Shown: one piece after another, positions 12,555 through 13,252 of the stretch | Numbering within the stretch: position 1 is the stretch's first letter | How the letters are laid out: every line of letters starts with the position of its first letter | Assembly (NCBI GenBank): GCA_964413845.1 | Contig: CAYPTJ010000036.1 | Location: 1 to 13,252 of the forward strand | From: CAYPTJ01 sp964413845 | GTDB lineage: Bacteria; Patescibacteriota; WWE3; 9FT-COMBO-53-11 | DNA length: 13,252 bases | Direction of reading: 5' to 3' | Notes under the pieces: model-generated | Databases searched by the model: none | What the model was told of the DNA's origin: nothing | The model's input: the letters and a program-made list of their open reading frames with translations, nothing else | Made by a program: the position numbers and the translations under genes

Positions 12555-13252
12555 ATGAGGGGAGTTGTTTTGGCGGGGGGATTGGGAACTCGGTTACACC
12601 CCCTGACCTTCGCGACTAACAAACACCTTTTACCTGTCTTTGATAAGCCGATGATTTTTTACCCGATCGAAACGCTTGTTCGGGCGGGGATTACTGAGGT
12701 AATGGTGATTACTGGTGGTCCTCATGCTGGGGATTTTATCCGTGTTCTTAAAAATGGCAAAGAGCTTGGTCTCACTCACCTTGAGTATGCCTACCAAGAA
12801 GGTGAAGGGGGGATCGCTGATGCTCTTTCTCTTGCGGAGGATTTTGCGGGTGGTAAACCAATCATCGTGATCCTTGGGGACAACACCACTGATGCGGACA
12901 TCTCTCAAGTTGTCCAAAGCTTTAGAGAGGGAGCAGTGGTTTTTCTCAAGGAAGTACCGGATCCGCAACGTTTCGGTGTGCCACGATTTAGTAAGGAAGG
13001 AAGGATCGTGGAGATCATCGAGAAGCCGGTGGAGCCACCATCACAGTTCGCCGTTACTGGGCTTTACATTTACGATGCCCAAGTCTTTAACTACATTCGG
13101 ACACTTGCCCCCTCCGCCCGTGGGGAGCTGGAGATTACAGATGTCAACAACTGTTATCTTCGCGATGGAAAGCTCTCTTGGGCGCTCTTGGAGGGATTTT
13201 GGTCCGATGCCGGAACCTTTGAATCCTTAGTTCGCGTCAGCGTCTATTGGGC
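12555..13252 (+). CDS. rmlA: Glucose-1-phosphate thymidylyltransferase (3' end outside window)
   Basis: 232 codons to the window edge, no stop. The family motifs are all present: nucleotide-binding VVLAGGLGTRLHPLT at residues 4-18, KHLLPVFDKPMIFYPIETL, EGEGGIADAL, metal-binding LGDN, DPQRFGVPRF, EKPVEPPSQFAVTGLYIYD, the hallmark PSARGELEITDVNN and WSDAGT with the second metal-binding Asp. The enzyme joins dTTP and glucose-1-phosphate to make dTDP-glucose, the first step toward dTDP-rhamnose and related sugars of surface glycans. An excellent AAGGAGG sets the start. Only the C-terminal tail is missing. Other sugar-1-phosphate nucleotidyltransferases share the core, but GELEITDVNN favours RmlA. 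Genes for RmlB, C and D, if present, would lie beyond the window. Confidence 0.9.
   Translation, partial: MRGVVLAGGLGTRLHPLTFATNKHLLPVFDKPMIFYPIETLVRAGITEVMVITGGPHAGDFIRVLKNGKELGLTHLEYAYQEGEGGIADALSLAEDFAGGKPIIVILGDNTTDADISQVVQSFREGAVVFLKEVPDPQRFGVPRFSKEGRIVEIIEKPVEPPSQFAVTGLYIYDAQVFNYIRTLAPSARGELEITDVNNCYLRDGKLSWALLEGFWSDAGTFESLVRVSVYW

Overview
The window looks like a piece of a chromosome from an uncultivated bacterium, probably of the Patescibacteria (Candidate Phyla Radiation), with the Microgenomates side my best guess. The reasons are indirect. There are large secreted proteins made of beta-sandwich repeats with a C-terminal membrane anchor. A short CAP-domain protein has an extra N-terminal membrane segment. 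Genes are tightly packed and overlapping. Palindromic and heptanucleotide repeats are scattered inside reading frames. TGA works as a normal stop: the first gene ends in an ATGA overlap. No phage, transposase, CRISPR, tRNA or rRNA was seen.

Layout. Bases 2-3693 hold two coupled genes for surface proteins, the first cut by the window edge. A CaCA-family cation exchanger (3590-4543, minus strand) converges on them and overlaps by 104 bases. Bases 4544-4944 hold a free-standing structured RNA gene of about 240 nt, with a near-consensus promoter and a strong intrinsic terminator, and then a promoter overlapped by a perfect 16-bp palindrome. From 4945 to 10002 five plus-strand genes follow closely: a CAP-domain membrane protein, a small membrane protein, an FkbM-type methyltransferase, YvcK/GlmR and GlmS. 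A bidirectional terminator separates them from a minus-strand 768-residue protein (10065-12371). This protein combines a zinc-finger-like N-terminus with two winged-helix plus metallophosphoesterase modules, of which only the second keeps its metal ligands. A divergent RmlA-type nucleotidyltransferase (12555 to the edge) ends the window.

How the genes fit together. GlmS makes glucosamine-6-phosphate, the entry to UDP-GlcNAc. In Firmicutes YvcK (GlmR) binds UDP-GlcNAc and stimulates GlmS, so this adjacency suggests the same control here. RmlA makes dTDP-glucose, and FkbM enzymes often methylate glycans. With the anchored surface proteins, much of the window concerns the cell envelope.

The most unusual signals are four: (1) a 30-bp double-hairpin repeat inside two unrelated genes, in different reading frames and with a compensatory base-pair change; (2) a glmS gene carrying four repeat-derived in-frame insertions, with its start codon buried in a 17-bp hairpin; (3) the unidentified structured RNA; (4) the duplicated winged-helix/metallophosphoesterase protein with one apparently dead copy.
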